Shown here: positions 8,808-19,260 of the stretch, piece by piece
How the letters are laid out: each line of letters begins with the position of its first letter
How positions within the stretch are numbered: position 1 is the first letter of the stretch
Assembly (NCBI RefSeq): GCF_028473605.1
Contig: NZ_CP097267.1
Span: 996,501-1,060,500, forward strand
From: Acidovorax sp. NCPPB 3576
GTDB lineage: Bacteria; Pseudomonadota; Gammaproteobacteria; Burkholderiales; Burkholderiaceae_C
Length of the DNA stretch: 64,000 bases
Direction: 5' to 3'
Program-made: the position numbers and the translations under genes
The notes under the pieces: generated by a model
The model's database searches: none
The model's input: the letters and a program-made list of their open reading frames with translations, nothing else
Told to the model about the DNA's origin: nothing

Positions 8808-10174
8808 ACACCGCCGCCACGCAAGCTGCCCGCGATCGCACGAATCGCGCCGACCGCACCATCACCCTGAACGAGGGGTTCCTGGCCCGGCGCAATGCCT
8901 TGGACTGGGTCTTCGCGGCGCTGGTCGCGGCGGGCGGGCTGTTCGCGCTGCAGCGCTACGGCGCGTTCATGGATGTTTACGAAAAAGGCATCCTGCTCGG
9001 CGCCATTCCCTGCACCGTGTGGCTGGGCTGGTTCTGGCGGCCGCTGCGGGTGCTGATGGTGGTGGTGGCGGCCTTCGCCCTGGCCGCCATCGGCCTGTAC
9101 CAGCAGGACGGCGCCGGCAGCCTGGCGCGCGCCGACACCGTGTTCGGCCTCAAGTATTTCCTGTCCAGCCAGTCGGCCATCCTGTGGATGAGCATGCTGT
9201 TCTTCATGAGCACGGCGTTCTACTGGATCGGCATGTTCTCCCGCGGCGAGGGCCGCACCCTGTCGCTGCTGGGCTCGCGCCTGGCGTGGGTGGGCATCGG
9301 CATGGCGCTCATCGGCACGCTGGTGCGCTGGTACGAGAGCTACCTCATCGGCGCCGACGTGGGCCACATCCCGGTCAGCAACCTGTACGAGGTGTTCGTG
9401 CTGTTTTGCTGGATGACGGCCGCCTTCTACCTTTACTACGAGGCGCAGTACGAGACCCGCGCGCTGGGCGGCTTCGTCATGCTGGTGGTCAGCGCCGCCG
9501 TGGGCTTTCTGCTCTGGTACACCGTGGTGCGCGAGGCGCACGAGATCCAGCCCCTGGTGCCCGCCCTGAAGAGCTGGTGGATGAAGCTGCACGTGCCCGC
9601 CAACTTCATCGGCTACGGCACCTTCGCGCTGTCGGCCATGGTGGCGTTCGCCTACCTCATCAAGCAGCAGGCCGGCGAGACGCGCTGGTACAAGCTCGCG
9701 CCCCTGTGGCTGCTGGGCGTGGTGCTGTGCTTCGAGCCCATCGTGTTCCGCCAGGGCGCCACCGAGAATGGCGGCAGCTACTGGATGGTGTATTTCGGCG
9801 TGTCGGCGTTCATCGTGGCGGGCATCTTGCTCGGGCGCCGGCGCATCGCCGCCCGGCTGCCGTCGTTCGAGGTGCTGGACGACGTCATGTACAAGGCCAT
9901 CGCCGTGGGCTTCGCCTTCTTCACCATCGCCACGGTGCTGGGCGCGCTCTGGGCGGCCGAGGCCTGGGGCGGCTACTGGAGCTGGGACCCCAAGGAGACC
10001 TGGGCGCTGATCGTGTGGCTCAACTACGCGGCCTGGCTGCACATGCGCCTGATGAAGGGCCTGCGCGGCACCGTGTCGGCCTGGTGGGCGCTGGTGGGGC
10101 TGGGCGTGACCACGTTCGCCTTCCTGGGCGTGAACATGTGGCTGTCGGGGCTGCACAGCTACGGAACGTTGTAG
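8804..10174 (+). CDS. ccsB: Cytochrome c biogenesis protein CcsB (ResC/CcsA family)
   Basis: This is the heme-exporting and heme-presenting partner of ResB in System II. I place the start at the ATG overlapping the resB stop; the much longer in-frame extension lies inside resB. The 456-residue protein has many membrane segments and the tryptophan-rich heme-binding WWD motif ([15 protein letters not shown]) near residue 387. Conserved histidines occur nearby (LHMRLM, LHSYGT). The gene ends 71 bases before msrP. Confidence 0.96.
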   Translation: MNTAATQAARDRTNRADRTITLNEGFLARRNALDWVFAALVAAGGLFALQRYGAFMDVYEKGILLGAIPCTVWLGWFWRPLRVLMVVVAAFALAAIGLYQQDGAGSLARADTVFGLKYFLSSQSAILWMSMLFFMSTAFYWIGMFSRGEGRTLSLLGSRLAWVGIGMALIGTLVRWYESYLIGADVGHIPVSNLYEVFVLFCWMTAAFYLYYEAQYETRALGGFVMLVVSAAVGFLLWYTVVREAHEIQPLVPALKSWWMKLHVPANFIGYGTFALSAMVAFAYLIKQQAGETRWYKLAPLWLLGVVLCFEPIVFRQGATENGGSYWMVYFGVSAFIVAGILLGRRRIAARLPSFEVLDDVMYKAIAVGFAFFTIATVLGALWAAEAWGGYWSWDPKETWALIVWLNYAAWLHMRLMKGLRGTVSAWWALVGLGVTTFAFLGVNMWLSGLHSYGTL

Positions 10175-10183
10175 CCCACAATG

Positions 10184-10241
10184 AATCCTTTGGGGGCCGG
10201 TGCGCGTATAACCGGCATCGTCCCCCCGAACCACAAGGATT
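10184..10241 (+). promoter_or_regulatory. Stem-loop enclosing the msrP Shine-Dalgarno site
   Basis: Three nested arms pair: AATCCTT (10184-10190) with AAGGATT (10235-10241), GGGGG (10192-10196) with CCCCC (10222-10227), and CCGG (10197-10200) with CCGG (10212-10215). The AAGGA of the right arm is the msrP ribosome-binding site, 6 bases before the ATG at 10246, so the structure would hide it. Confidence 0.5.
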
Positions 10242-10245
10242 CCCC

Positions 10246-11241
<996 letters not shown>

Positions 11242-11291
11242 CCCGCCCTGCGTCCGACATCCCGCCGCCAGCGCCTTCGAGGGCCGCCGTC

Positions 11292-11912
11292 ATGAAAAAA
11301 CTGCTGATGCATCCTGCCGCCAAGCCGGTGGTGTTCGCCCTGTGCCTGCTGCCGCTGGCGTGGCTGGTGTTCGGCGCCGCCACCGACCGGCTCGGCCCCA
11401 ACCCGGCCGAGGCGCTGATCCGATCCAGTGGCGACTGGGCGCTGCGGGCCCTGTGCCTGGCGCTGGCGGTGACGCCGCTGCGCGTCATCACGGGCACGCC
11501 GGCCCTGGCGCGCTTTCGGCGCATGCTGGGGCTGTTCGTGTACTTCTATGCGGTGCTGCACCTCATGGCCTACGCGTGGCTGGACATGGGCTTCGACTGG
11601 CCCGAGATCGTGTATGACATCGGCAAGCGGCCCTTCATCCTGGTGGGCACGTTGGCCATCGTGCTGCTCACGCTGCTGGCGGCCACGTCGTTCAACCGCG
11701 CCATCCGCTGGCTGGGCGCCAAGCGCTGGCAGGCGCTGCACCGGATCGTCTATGCGGTCGCGGGGCTGGCGCTGCTGCATTTTTTCTGGATGCGCGCGGG
11801 CAAGAACAACTTCGCCGAGGTGGCGGTGTACGCGGCCATCCTCGGCGCGCTGCTGGGCTGGCGCGTGTGGAAGCGCTACGCCCGGCGCCCGGTGGCCGCC
11901 CGCACGGCATGA
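11292..11912 (+). CDS. msrQ: Heme membrane subunit of MsrPQ
   Basis: MsrQ is a heme b-containing inner-membrane protein of the ferric-reductase-like family that feeds electrons to MsrP. I take the ATG at 11292, which gives 206 residues, the family size; the longer open frame overlaps msrP. Six hydrophobic segments are visible, with histidines in VLHLMAYAW, ALHRIVYA and LLHFFW that fit heme ligands. It lies 50 bases after msrP. The stop directly abuts repeat copy c. Confidence 0.96.
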   Translation: MKKLLMHPAAKPVVFALCLLPLAWLVFGAATDRLGPNPAEALIRSSGDWALRALCLALAVTPLRVITGTPALARFRRMLGLFVYFYAVLHLMAYAWLDMGFDWPEIVYDIGKRPFILVGTLAIVLLTLLAATSFNRAIRWLGAKRWQALHRIVYAVAGLALLHFFWMRAGKNNFAEVAVYAAILGALLGWRVWKRYARRPVAARTA

Positions 11913-11969
11913 TGCTATTAAATTAATAGCTATACGCCATAGTATCGATTGCGCTGGAGGCCTTTTTGG
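11913..11969 (+). repeat. Dispersed palindromic repeat, copy c (well conserved)
   Basis: The head is the near-perfect palindrome TGCTATTAAATTAATAGC. It is followed by a variable stretch and then ATTGCGCTGGAGGCC with TTTTT. The copy fills the 57 bases exactly between the msrQ stop and the stop of the convergent gene at 11970. Confidence 0.85.
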
Positions 11970-12812
11970 CTAGGATCGCCCTTGCACGGCGTGCAGCGCT
12001 GGACGCACCTGCCGGGTGGCGGGGTCGATGAACGCCGTGGGGAACTGATAGGCCCGGTCGTCGAACAGGTCGATGCCGCACATCAGGTTCTCGATCCAGT
12101 CGAAGAAATCGCCGATGGCCTTCGGGCCCATGATCGGCGCGCCGTGCTGCGGCACCAGCATGGCGATGTCCATCTGCCGCACCATGCGCACCCACAGCCG
12201 CAGGATCTTGTTGGACACCATGTAGCGGCGGTGAAAGCCTTCCATGCGCGGAATGTGCGGCCCCAGATCGGTCACGGGCTCGCGCGCCTCGGCGCCCGAG
12301 GTCATCGACACGCCCAGGTCCCCCGTGAAGAGGATGCGGCTGACCGGGTCGTAGAAATGGAAGTTGCCCTCGGAGTGCATGAAATGCGCCGGCAGCAGCA
12401 CCAACTCATGCCGCCCCAGCGGCAGGTGGCCGCCGCCGTCCGGCACGCCGATCACCCGGTTCTCCGTCTTGCCGACCTTGGTGAAATGGGGCGCGAAGCG
12501 CTCCCACACGCGCGAGATCACCAGCGTGGCCTTGGTGCTGGTCATCCAGCGGTCGAGCGAGGCGATGATGTCCGGATCGGCATGCGAGGCGATCAGGTAC
12601 GACAGCTTGTGCGGCGGGAAATGCTTGGACATCCCCATGAACAGCTCGTTGAAGGCGAGGTTGCCGCCCGGGTCGATGATGGCGCCCGTGTCGCCGTCCA
12701 CGATCAGGAATTGATTGGCCTGAACGGCCTGCCCGTCCTCCTCGATGAGGTCGGAGAACATCAGGCAGGCGTGGTGCTTGTCTCGGTACAGTTCCAGCGG
12801 TTCCAGGGCCAT
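11970..12812 (-). CDS. Metallo-beta-lactamase-fold protein, ODP (diiron oxygen-binding) type
   Basis: This 280-residue cytoplasmic protein resembles the N-terminal diiron domain of flavodiiron proteins but has no flavodoxin domain. Metal-site candidates are SHADPD near 76-81, HFMHSEGN near 145, FTGDLG near 165 and PQHG near 222. The usual HxExDH is therefore changed to HxDxD. The opening segment contains NQFLIVDGDTGAIIDPGG, the typical beta-lactamase-fold start. Its activity (oxygen or NO reduction, or hydrolysis) cannot be decided. It stands alone, convergent to msrQ, with a repeat copy between the two stops. Confidence 0.85.
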   Translation of the reverse strand: MALEPLELYRDKHHACLMFSDLIEEDGQAVQANQFLIVDGDTGAIIDPGGNLAFNELFMGMSKHFPPHKLSYLIASHADPDIIASLDRWMTSTKATLVISRVWERFAPHFTKVGKTENRVIGVPDGGGHLPLGRHELVLLPAHFMHSEGNFHFYDPVSRILFTGDLGVSMTSGAEAREPVTDLGPHIPRMEGFHRRYMVSNKILRLWVRMVRQMDIAMLVPQHGAPIMGPKAIGDFFDWIENLMCGIDLFDDRAYQFPTAFIDPATRQVRPALHAVQGRS

Positions 12813-12892
12813 GGCATTGCAGCATTCTTGAAAAATGCAAATGTAGGCCGCCCCTGGCGCTCAGGGCTTGATGCGAATCAAGCGTGGGCCAG

Positions 12893-14176
12893 TCAGCCCA
12901 CCAGTTTTTCGTGGCGGAAGGTGTCGGCCAGCGATTCGCGCGCGCGGATCAGGTGGACCTGCGTGCCATCCACCAGCACCTCGGCCGGGCGGGCGCGCGT
13001 GTTGTAGTTGCTGCCCATGGAGCTGCAGTACGCGCCGGCCGACAGCACGGCCAGGTGGTCGCCCGGCTGCACCGCCAGCGTGCGGTCGCGGCCGATCCAG
13101 TCGCCGCTCTCGCAGACCGGGCCCACCACGTCGTACACCTCGCTGGCAGTGCTTGCGGCCGCGGCCTGCACCGGCACGATGGCGTGGAACGCCTGGTACA
13201 TCGCGGGGCGCGGCAGATCGTTCATGGCCGCATCGACGATGCAGAAGTTCTTCTGCTCGCCGGGCTTCACGTAGAGCACCTCGGTCACGCACACGCCGGC
13301 GTTGCCCACCAGCGAGCGGCCGGGCTCGATCATGAAATGGCGGTCGCCGAAGCCGCGCGCATCCAGCTTGGCCAGCAGCTTGGCCCACAGCGCATCGGCG
13401 GCGGGCGGCGTGTCGCCGTTGTAGTCGATGCCCAGGCCACCACCGAAATCGATGTGGCGGATCGGGATGCCAGCGGCCTCGATCTCTTCGATCAGGTCGA
13501 TCAGGCGGTCGGTCGCATCGAGGTAGGGCGTCTCGTCGGTGATCTGCGAGCCGATGTGGAAGTCGATGCCCTCCACCTGCAGGCCCGGCAGCGACGCGGC
13601 GTGCTGGTAGGCCGCGACGATGCGCTCGTGCGCCACGCCGAACTTGTTGCCCTTGAGCCCGGTGGAAATGTAGGGGTGCGTCTTGGGGTCCACGTTCGGG
13701 TTGACGCGGATGCTGATGGGCGCCTTCGTGCCGCAGGCGACGGCCACCTCGCTCAGCACGTCCAGCTCGGACTCGCTCTCGACGTTGAAGCAGCCGATGC
13801 CGATCTGCAGGGCCTGGCGCATCTCGGCCCGTGTCTTGCCGACGCCCGAGAAGATGATCTTGCGCGGATCGCCGCCCACGGCCAGCACGCGCTCCAGCTC
13901 GCCACCCGACACGATGTCGAAACCGCACCCCTGGCGCGCGAACAGCTGCAGCACGGCCAGCGAAGAGTTCGCCTTCATGGCGTAGCAGATCTGCACGTTG
14001 CGGCCGGCAAAGCCACGCTGGTAGGCCGCCAGCGCATCCAGCATGGACGCCTGGGAATAGACGTACAGCGGCGTGCCATGCTGCCGCGCCAGATCGGCCA
14101 CGGGAAGTTGTTCGATGAAAAGCGCGTCGGCGCGGTAGGCGATGTGGGGGTGGCCGGGCAGGGCAGGCAAGGTCAT
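12893..14176 (-). CDS. lysA: Diaminopimelate decarboxylase
   Basis: LysA catalyses the last step of lysine synthesis, converting meso-diaminopimelate to lysine with pyridoxal phosphate. The 427-residue protein has the PLP lysine at Lys68 (CYAMKAN), the HIGSQITD block, the glycine-rich phosphate loop GGGLGIDY, and the substrate-site cysteine in CESGDW. The ATG at 14176 overlaps the stop of the small lipoprotein gene lptM (ATGA), which decides the start against longer frames. The lptM-lysA pair, divergent from cyaY, is a common proteobacterial arrangement. Confidence 0.97.
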   Translation of the reverse strand: MTLPALPGHPHIAYRADALFIEQLPVADLARQHGTPLYVYSQASMLDALAAYQRGFAGRNVQICYAMKANSSLAVLQLFARQGCGFDIVSGGELERVLAVGGDPRKIIFSGVGKTRAEMRQALQIGIGCFNVESESELDVLSEVAVACGTKAPISIRVNPNVDPKTHPYISTGLKGNKFGVAHERIVAAYQHAASLPGLQVEGIDFHIGSQITDETPYLDATDRLIDLIEEIEAAGIPIRHIDFGGGLGIDYNGDTPPAADALWAKLLAKLDARGFGDRHFMIEPGRSLVGNAGVCVTEVLYVKPGEQKNFCIVDAAMNDLPRPAMYQAFHAIVPVQAAAASTASEVYDVVGPVCESGDWIGRDRTLAVQPGDHLAVLSAGAYCSSMGSNYNTRARPAEVLVDGTQVHLIRARESLADTFRHEKLVG

Positions 14177-14397
14177 GGAGTCGGGGAAGAAGCGGAACGG
14201 GAAGGGGCGGACGGGACGATCGGCGACGGCACGGGCGCGTCGCGCATCGGGTCCAGCGTTTGCGGCAGGGTGGCCCGCTGGCTGGCAGCGGGGTCGGCGG
14301 GCAGGTACAGGGGGCCACGCTGGCCGCAGCCCCACAGGGCCGCCGCACTCGCCGCAAGGGCAAGCGTCCTGACTAGAATTTGCGATGCTCTCAACAT
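14173..14397 (-). CDS. lptM: LPS-assembly lipoprotein LptM (YifL family)
   Basis: This is a 74-residue lipoprotein. The signal peptide ends in a lipobox (AALWGC) and is followed at once by the family signature [10 protein letters not shown]. LptM helps the LptD-LptE outer-membrane translocon mature. The rest is a Pro/Ser-rich tail with no fold apparent. Its stop overlaps the lysA start, so the two genes are one transcript. It is divergent from cyaY, with only 12 bases between the two start codons. Confidence 0.9.
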   Translation of the reverse strand: MLRASQILVRTLALAASAAALWGCGQRGPLYLPADPAASQRATLPQTLDPMRDAPVPSPIVPSAPSRSASSPTP

Positions 14398-14409
14398 CCG
14401 CCGATTCTA

Positions 14410-14739
14410 ATGACTGACCTCGAATTCCTGGACCATGCGGAAAAGCTCCTGCTCGCCGTCGAGCAAGGCTGCGATCGCATCAACGACACCTCGGACGCCG
14501 ACCTGGACGCGCAACGCTCCGGAGGCATGGTGACCATCGCGTTCCAGAACGGCAGCCAGGTCGTCATCAACCTGCAAAGGCCGCTGCACGAAATCTGGCT
14601 GGCGGCGCAGTCCGGCGGCTACCACTACCGCTTCGACGGCCAGCGCTGGATGGACACCAAGGGGGCGGGTGAGTTCTTCGACGCCCTGACCCGCGCCGCC
14701 AGCGAGCAGTCGGGCTTGGCGTTGTCTTTTGCTTCCTGA
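14410..14739 (+). CDS. cyaY: Frataxin-like iron-sulfur assembly protein CyaY
   Basis: CyaY binds iron and tunes the cysteine desulfurase IscS during Fe-S cluster assembly. The ATG at 14410 gives 109 residues, the family length. It has the acidic first helix ([12 protein letters not shown]...) and the beta-sheet core with GGMVTIAF and a conserved [12 protein letters not shown] bidirectional terminator follows at 14824. Confidence 0.96.
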   Translation: MTDLEFLDHAEKLLLAVEQGCDRINDTSDADLDAQRSGGMVTIAFQNGSQVVINLQRPLHEIWLAAQSGGYHYRFDGQRWMDTKGAGEFFDALTRAASEQSGLALSFAS

Positions 14740-14823
14740 GCGGTGGGGGTGGGCGCACCTTCCTTCACGTCCTTGCACGGCCTGACCGCTCACGGGTTCT
14801 TGCCGCTCGAACACCCCCGTAAC

Positions 14824-14862
14824 AAAAAAGCCCTTGCGCGATTGCTGCGCAAGGGCTTTTTT
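14824..14862. terminator. Bidirectional Rho-independent terminator
   Basis: AAAAAAGCCCTTGCGC and GCGCAAGGGCTTTTTT form a perfect stem with A and T runs on both sides. It lies between the convergent cyaY and penicillin-binding protein genes and can serve both. Confidence 0.9.
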
Positions 14863-14906
14863 CAAGATGGCCGCGTTGAACGGCCGGCCGGTCGATCCGT
14901 TTCAGG

Positions 14907-17294
14907 TCAATTGCGGAACAGATCCAGAATCCGGTTGCGCTCCTCTGCCGGTGGGGGCGCCTGCGGCGGCGATCCCGGCACGGCGGCGGAGGCGTCTTCC
15001 ATGCCCACGCTGGCGACCCCGGCGTTGCGGGCGAATTCTTCATAGAACCATTCGCCACCCACGTTCACCACGCCGGGCGGCACGGTCGGCTCGGCCACGG
15101 GAACGCCCTTGAGTGCACGCTCCATGAAGCTGATCCAGATCGGCAGGCTCAAGCCGCCGCCGGTTTCACGGCTGCCCAGGTTGCGGGGCGTGTCGTAGCC
15201 GATCCAAGTCACCGCGGCCACCGTGGGCTGAAAGCCGGCGAACCAGGCGTCGACCGCATCGTTGGTGGTGCCGGTCTTGCCGTACAGGTCGGGGCGCTTG
15301 AGCGTGGCCTGCGCGCGCGCCGCCGTGCCGGAGCGGGTGACTTCCTGCAGCAGGCTGTCCATCACGAAGGCATTGCGCGCATCGATCGCACGGGGGTTGT
15401 CGGACGTGGCCGGCGGCTGGAAGTCCGACAGGATGCGCCCCTTGTGGTCGGTGACACGGCTGATCAGATAGGGGTTCACGCGGTAGCCGCCGTTGGCGAA
15501 CACCGAATACGCTGACACCATCTGCATGGGCGTGACCGAGCCGGCACCCAATGCCATCGTCAGGTAGGGCGGGTGCTTTTCGGCGTCGAAGCCGAACTTG
15601 GATACCCACTCCTGGCCGTTCTTCGGGCCGACGGCCTGCAGGATGCGGATGGACACCACGTTCTTGGAGCGGGCCAGCGCGGTGCGCAGCGTCATCGGGC
15701 CGTCGTACTTGCCGTCGTAGTTCTTGGGCTCCCACGGCTGGCCGCCCGTCACGCCCGCGCTGAAGAAGAGCGGGGCGTCGTTCACCACGGTTGCCGGAGT
15801 GAAGCCCTTTTCGAGGGCTGCCGAGTAGATGAACGGCTTGAAGCTCGAACCCGGCTGGCGCCAGGCCTGCGTCACATGGTTGAACTTGTTCTTGTCGAAG
15901 TCGAAGCCCCCCACCAGGGCCTTGATTCCGCCGGTGCGCGGATCGACCGCCACCAGGGCGCCTTCGACTTCCGGCAACTGGGTGATGTCCCAGGTCTTCT
16001 TGGGCGTCTGGATCACACGGATCACCGCGCCACGGCGAATCTTCACGTTAGGCGGTGCTTTGTCGCTCAGGCCCGACTGGACGGGCTTGAGGCCATCGCC
16101 GGTGATCTCGATCGGCTCCCCGCTGGCACGCGCCGCCACGATCTTCTTGGGCGTGACCTCCAGCACCACCGCCGACATCACGTCGCCGTTGTCGGGGTGG
16201 AGAGCGAGGGTGTCGTCGATCACGTCCTCGGCCTCCTGGGCATTGGTGGGCAGGGCCACGAACTTCTCGGGCCCGCGATAGTGCTGGCGGCGCTCGTAAT
16301 CCATGATGCCCTTGCGCAGGGCGATATAGGCGGCTTCCTGGTCGCCGGCATTGAGGGTCGTGTAGACATTGAGGCCCCGGGTGTAGGCCTCGTTGCCGTA
16401 CTGGGCGAAGATGAGCTGGCGGGCCATTTCGGCCACGTACTCGGCGTGGATGCGCGTGGTGTCGGGGCCGGAGCGGATCTTCAGGTCTTCCTGCTTGGCA
16501 GCGGCGGCATCCTGCGCCGTGATGAAGCCGTTCTCCTGCATGCGGTCGATGATGTACAGCTGGCGAATGCGGGCGCGCTTGGGATTGCTGATCGGGTTGT
16601 AGGCCGAAGGGGCCTTGGGCAGCCCGGCGAGCATGGCCGCCTCGGCGATCGAAATGCTTTGAAGGGGCTTGCCGAAATAAGCCTCGGACGCTGCTGCAAA
16701 ACCATAGGCCCGGTTTCCGAGATAAATCTGATTCATGTAGATCTCGAGAATCTGGTTTTTGGTCAGCAAGTGCTCCAATTTGAAGGTTAGTAATATTTCG
16801 TAAATTTTCCGGGTAAATGTTTTTTCGGACGACAAATAAACATTCCGGGCCACCTGCATCGTGATGGTCGAGGCCCCCTGGCTCTTCACCCGGCCCATGT
16901 TGGCAAGCGCGGCCCGAACGACGCCCTTGTAGTCCACGCCCCCGTGCTGGAAGAACCGTGCATCCTCGATGGCCAGCACCGCATTGGTCATCACTTTGGG
17001 AATGTCCTGGATGGGCGTCAGGTTGCGCCGCTCTTCGCCGAATTCGCCCAGCAGTGCGCCTTCGACGGAATACACCCGCATGGGCAACTTGGGGCGGTAG
17101 TCCGCCAAGTCTGAAATGTCGGGCAGGTTGGGGTAGGCCACCGCCAGCGCGACGGCGATGGTGAGCGCCACGCCCACGGCCCCGGCCGCCGCCAGGCCCA
17201 GCAACCAGGCCGCGCTGCGGACGATCCAGCGCCACCAGGCCGGCCGTTTCGGCGTGTTCTGGCCAGGGTTCTTGTCGGGAGGTGATGACGGCAT
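14907..17294 (-). CDS. mrcA: Penicillin-binding protein 1A
   Basis: This bifunctional class A enzyme polymerises glycan strands and cross-links peptides in the periplasm. The 795-residue protein has one N-terminal membrane anchor (about 24-53). The transglycosylase domain has Glu110 in the IEDARFFQHGG motif and QGASTITMQVARN. The transpeptidase has SxxK at Ser483 (PGSSFK), an SKN motif and KTGTTND. The gene is divergent from the pilus operon, a classic neighbourhood in Beta- and Gammaproteobacteria. Confidence 0.97.
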   Translation of the reverse strand: MPSSPPDKNPGQNTPKRPAWWRWIVRSAAWLLGLAAAGAVGVALTIAVALAVAYPNLPDISDLADYRPKLPMRVYSVEGALLGEFGEERRNLTPIQDIPKVMTNAVLAIEDARFFQHGGVDYKGVVRAALANMGRVKSQGASTITMQVARNVYLSSEKTFTRKIYEILLTFKLEHLLTKNQILEIYMNQIYLGNRAYGFAAASEAYFGKPLQSISIAEAAMLAGLPKAPSAYNPISNPKRARIRQLYIIDRMQENGFITAQDAAAAKQEDLKIRSGPDTTRIHAEYVAEMARQLIFAQYGNEAYTRGLNVYTTLNAGDQEAAYIALRKGIMDYERRQHYRGPEKFVALPTNAQEAEDVIDDTLALHPDNGDVMSAVVLEVTPKKIVAARASGEPIEITGDGLKPVQSGLSDKAPPNVKIRRGAVIRVIQTPKKTWDITQLPEVEGALVAVDPRTGGIKALVGGFDFDKNKFNHVTQAWRQPGSSFKPFIYSAALEKGFTPATVVNDAPLFFSAGVTGGQPWEPKNYDGKYDGPMTLRTALARSKNVVSIRILQAVGPKNGQEWVSKFGFDAEKHPPYLTMALGAGSVTPMQMVSAYSVFANGGYRVNPYLISRVTDHKGRILSDFQPPATSDNPRAIDARNAFVMDSLLQEVTRSGTAARAQATLKRPDLYGKTGTTNDAVDAWFAGFQPTVAAVTWIGYDTPRNLGSRETGGGLSLPIWISFMERALKGVPVAEPTVPPGVVNVGGEWFYEEFARNAGVASVGMEDASAAVPGSPPQAPPPAEERNRILDLFRN

Positions 17295-17555
17295 AGCGTT
17301 CCAGAAGAGAGCAACCGGCCATTATAAAAATATGGGCTTGGTCCGTCTGCCAAATCGTTCGCCAGGGTGGCGTGCCTATACCACAGGCACATGAAAATCG
17401 GTATCGGAAGGGACGTCAAATGAACGTCTGCTTTTGACAACGCCAGTTCCGTAACAGCGCCGTAAAACTCTTGGCTGGGCTGCAACCTTACTGATAGCAT
17501 TCATGTGAAGTGTTAAGTTTTGTTGCGTCAAATTGGCAAGTTACGGGGGCTAATC

Positions 17556-18635
17556 TTGATCTCTTTGGGGTCTTTTTTCAGTCGCCAGTCCGCGCCACTG
17601 CTGGGTATCGACATCAGTTCCTCAAGCGTCAAGCTGGTGGAGTTGGGGCGCGACAAGGCGGGAGGGCTGGTACTGGAGCGATGTGCGATCGAGCAGTTGG
17701 AGCGCGGTTGGATCACCGACGGCAATATCGAGAAATTCGATGAAGTCGCGGAGGCCCTGCGCCGGCTGGTCAAAAAGAGCGGCACCCGCACTAAAAACGT
17801 GGCTTTGGCGCTGCCGCCATCGGCCGTCATCACCAAACGCATCACCTTGCCCGGCGGCATGTCCGAGCAGGAGTTGGAAGTGCAGGTGGAGTCCGAAGCC
17901 AACCAGTACATCCCGTTCTCGCTCGATGAAGTGAGCCTGGATTTCTGCGTGGTCGGCCCAAGCAAGAACTCGCCGGGCGACGTCGATGTGTTGATCGCTG
18001 CTTCGCGCCGCGAGAAGGTTCAGGACCGCCAGGGCCTGGCCGAGGCGGCGGGTCTCAAGCCCGTGATCGTCGACATCGAATCGCATGCCTCCCGCATGGC
18101 TGCGGGCCGCCTGATCGAGGCGTTGCCCAACCATGGCAACGATGCCTTGGTCGCGCTCTTCGAGGTTGGCGCCTTGACCACCAGCATGCAGGTGCTTCGC
18201 AATGACGAAGTGCTGTACGACCGCGACCAGGCGTTTGGCGGCGCGCAATTGACGCAGCTGATCGTGCGGCAATACGGTTTTTCGCTGGAAGAAGCCGAAG
18301 GCAAGAAACGCAGCGGGGATTTGCCGGAAGACTATCAGTCTGCCGTGCTGCGTCCTTTCGTGGAAAGCATGGCGCAGGAGATCGGCCGTGCACTGCAGTT
18401 CTTCTTTACCAGCACGCCCCACAACCGGGTCGATCACATCATGCTGGCGGGTGGCTCTGCGCCGCTGCCCGGCTTGACCGAAGCCGTGACCCAGCATTCA
18501 GGCTGTGCCTGCACCGCCATCAATCCGTTCGATGGCATGGAAATCGGAAGCGCCGTGCGATTGAAGAAGATGGTCCGCGAGGCGCCTTCCTACCTCACGT
18601 CCTGTGGCCTGGCCATGCGGAGGTTCCTGCAGTGA
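17556..18635 (+). CDS. pilM: Type IV pilus assembly protein PilM
   Basis: PilM is the cytoplasmic actin-like ATPase-fold protein of the pilus alignment complex, and recruits PilN by its N-terminal tail. I place the start at a TTG at 17556, preceded by a GGGGG site, which gives 359 residues and begins MISLGSFF before LLGIDISSSSVKLVEL. An upstream TTG at 17520 is in frame but would add 12 residues not seen in the family. PilM opens the operon pilMNOPQ, and its stop overlaps the pilN start. Confidence 0.93.
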   Translation: MISLGSFFSRQSAPLLGIDISSSSVKLVELGRDKAGGLVLERCAIEQLERGWITDGNIEKFDEVAEALRRLVKKSGTRTKNVALALPPSAVITKRITLPGGMSEQELEVQVESEANQYIPFSLDEVSLDFCVVGPSKNSPGDVDVLIAASRREKVQDRQGLAEAAGLKPVIVDIESHASRMAAGRLIEALPNHGNDALVALFEVGALTTSMQVLRNDEVLYDRDQAFGGAQLTQLIVRQYGFSLEEAEGKKRSGDLPEDYQSAVLRPFVESMAQEIGRALQFFFTSTPHNRVDHIMLAGGSAPLPGLTEAVTQHSGCACTAINPFDGMEIGSAVRLKKMVREAPSYLTSCGLAMRRFLQ

Positions 18636-19258
18636 TTCTCATCAACCTGCTTCCCCACCGCGAGGCGGCCCGAAAACGCCGCAAGGAATCGTTCCAGGCA
18701 ACGATGTTCGCGTCTTTTCTGGTGGGTCTCGCCATCGCTGGCGGCATCTATTGGTGGTATCAGATGGTGATCACCGGCCAGCAGGACAAGAACACGTTCC
18801 TGCAGAACGAAATCAAGGTTCTGGAAGGCCAGATCAAGGAAATCGCGACCATCGAAGAAGAAATCACGGCCCTTCGTGCCCGCCAAAAAGCGGTGGAAGA
18901 CCTGCAGTCGGATCGCAATCTGCCGGTGCACTTGCTCAATGAACTGGTTCAGCAGTTGCCAGATGGGGTGTACGTTACCAATCTCAAGCAAGTCGATCAG
19001 GTGATCACGATGCAGGGGATGGCGCAATCGAATGAGCGCGTGTCGGAAATGCTGCGAAACCTGGCGGATAACACCCCTTGGTTCTCCAAGCCCGAACTGG
19101 TGGAAATCGTGGCGGCCAACATTGCGCTGAATCCGAGAGAGCAGCGCCGAGTTGCGTCGTTCAACCTGAGGTTCCGGCTGATGCGCACCAGCGAGGCACA
19201 AAAAGCCATGGACGCCGCAAGCGCCCCTGCCACTGCACCCAAAGCGGTTGGAAAGTGA
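18632..19258 (+). CDS. pilN: Type IV pilus assembly protein PilN
   Basis: PilN is a bitopic inner-membrane protein that pairs with PilO and binds PilM through its N-terminus. The GTG start at 18632 overlaps the pilM stop (GTGA). The 208-residue protein begins with the PilM-binding tail INLLPHR. One membrane segment (about 27-47) and a coiled coil (about 50-85) follow, then a ferredoxin-like periplasmic domain. Its tail after residue 190 is Ala-rich. Confidence 0.95.
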   Translation: MILINLLPHREAARKRRKESFQATMFASFLVGLAIAGGIYWWYQMVITGQQDKNTFLQNEIKVLEGQIKEIATIEEEITALRARQKAVEDLQSDRNLPVHLLNELVQQLPDGVYVTNLKQVDQVITMQGMAQSNERVSEMLRNLADNTPWFSKPELVEIVAANIALNPREQRRVASFNLRFRLMRTSEAQKAMDAASAPATAPKAVGK

Positions 19259-19260
19259 AC

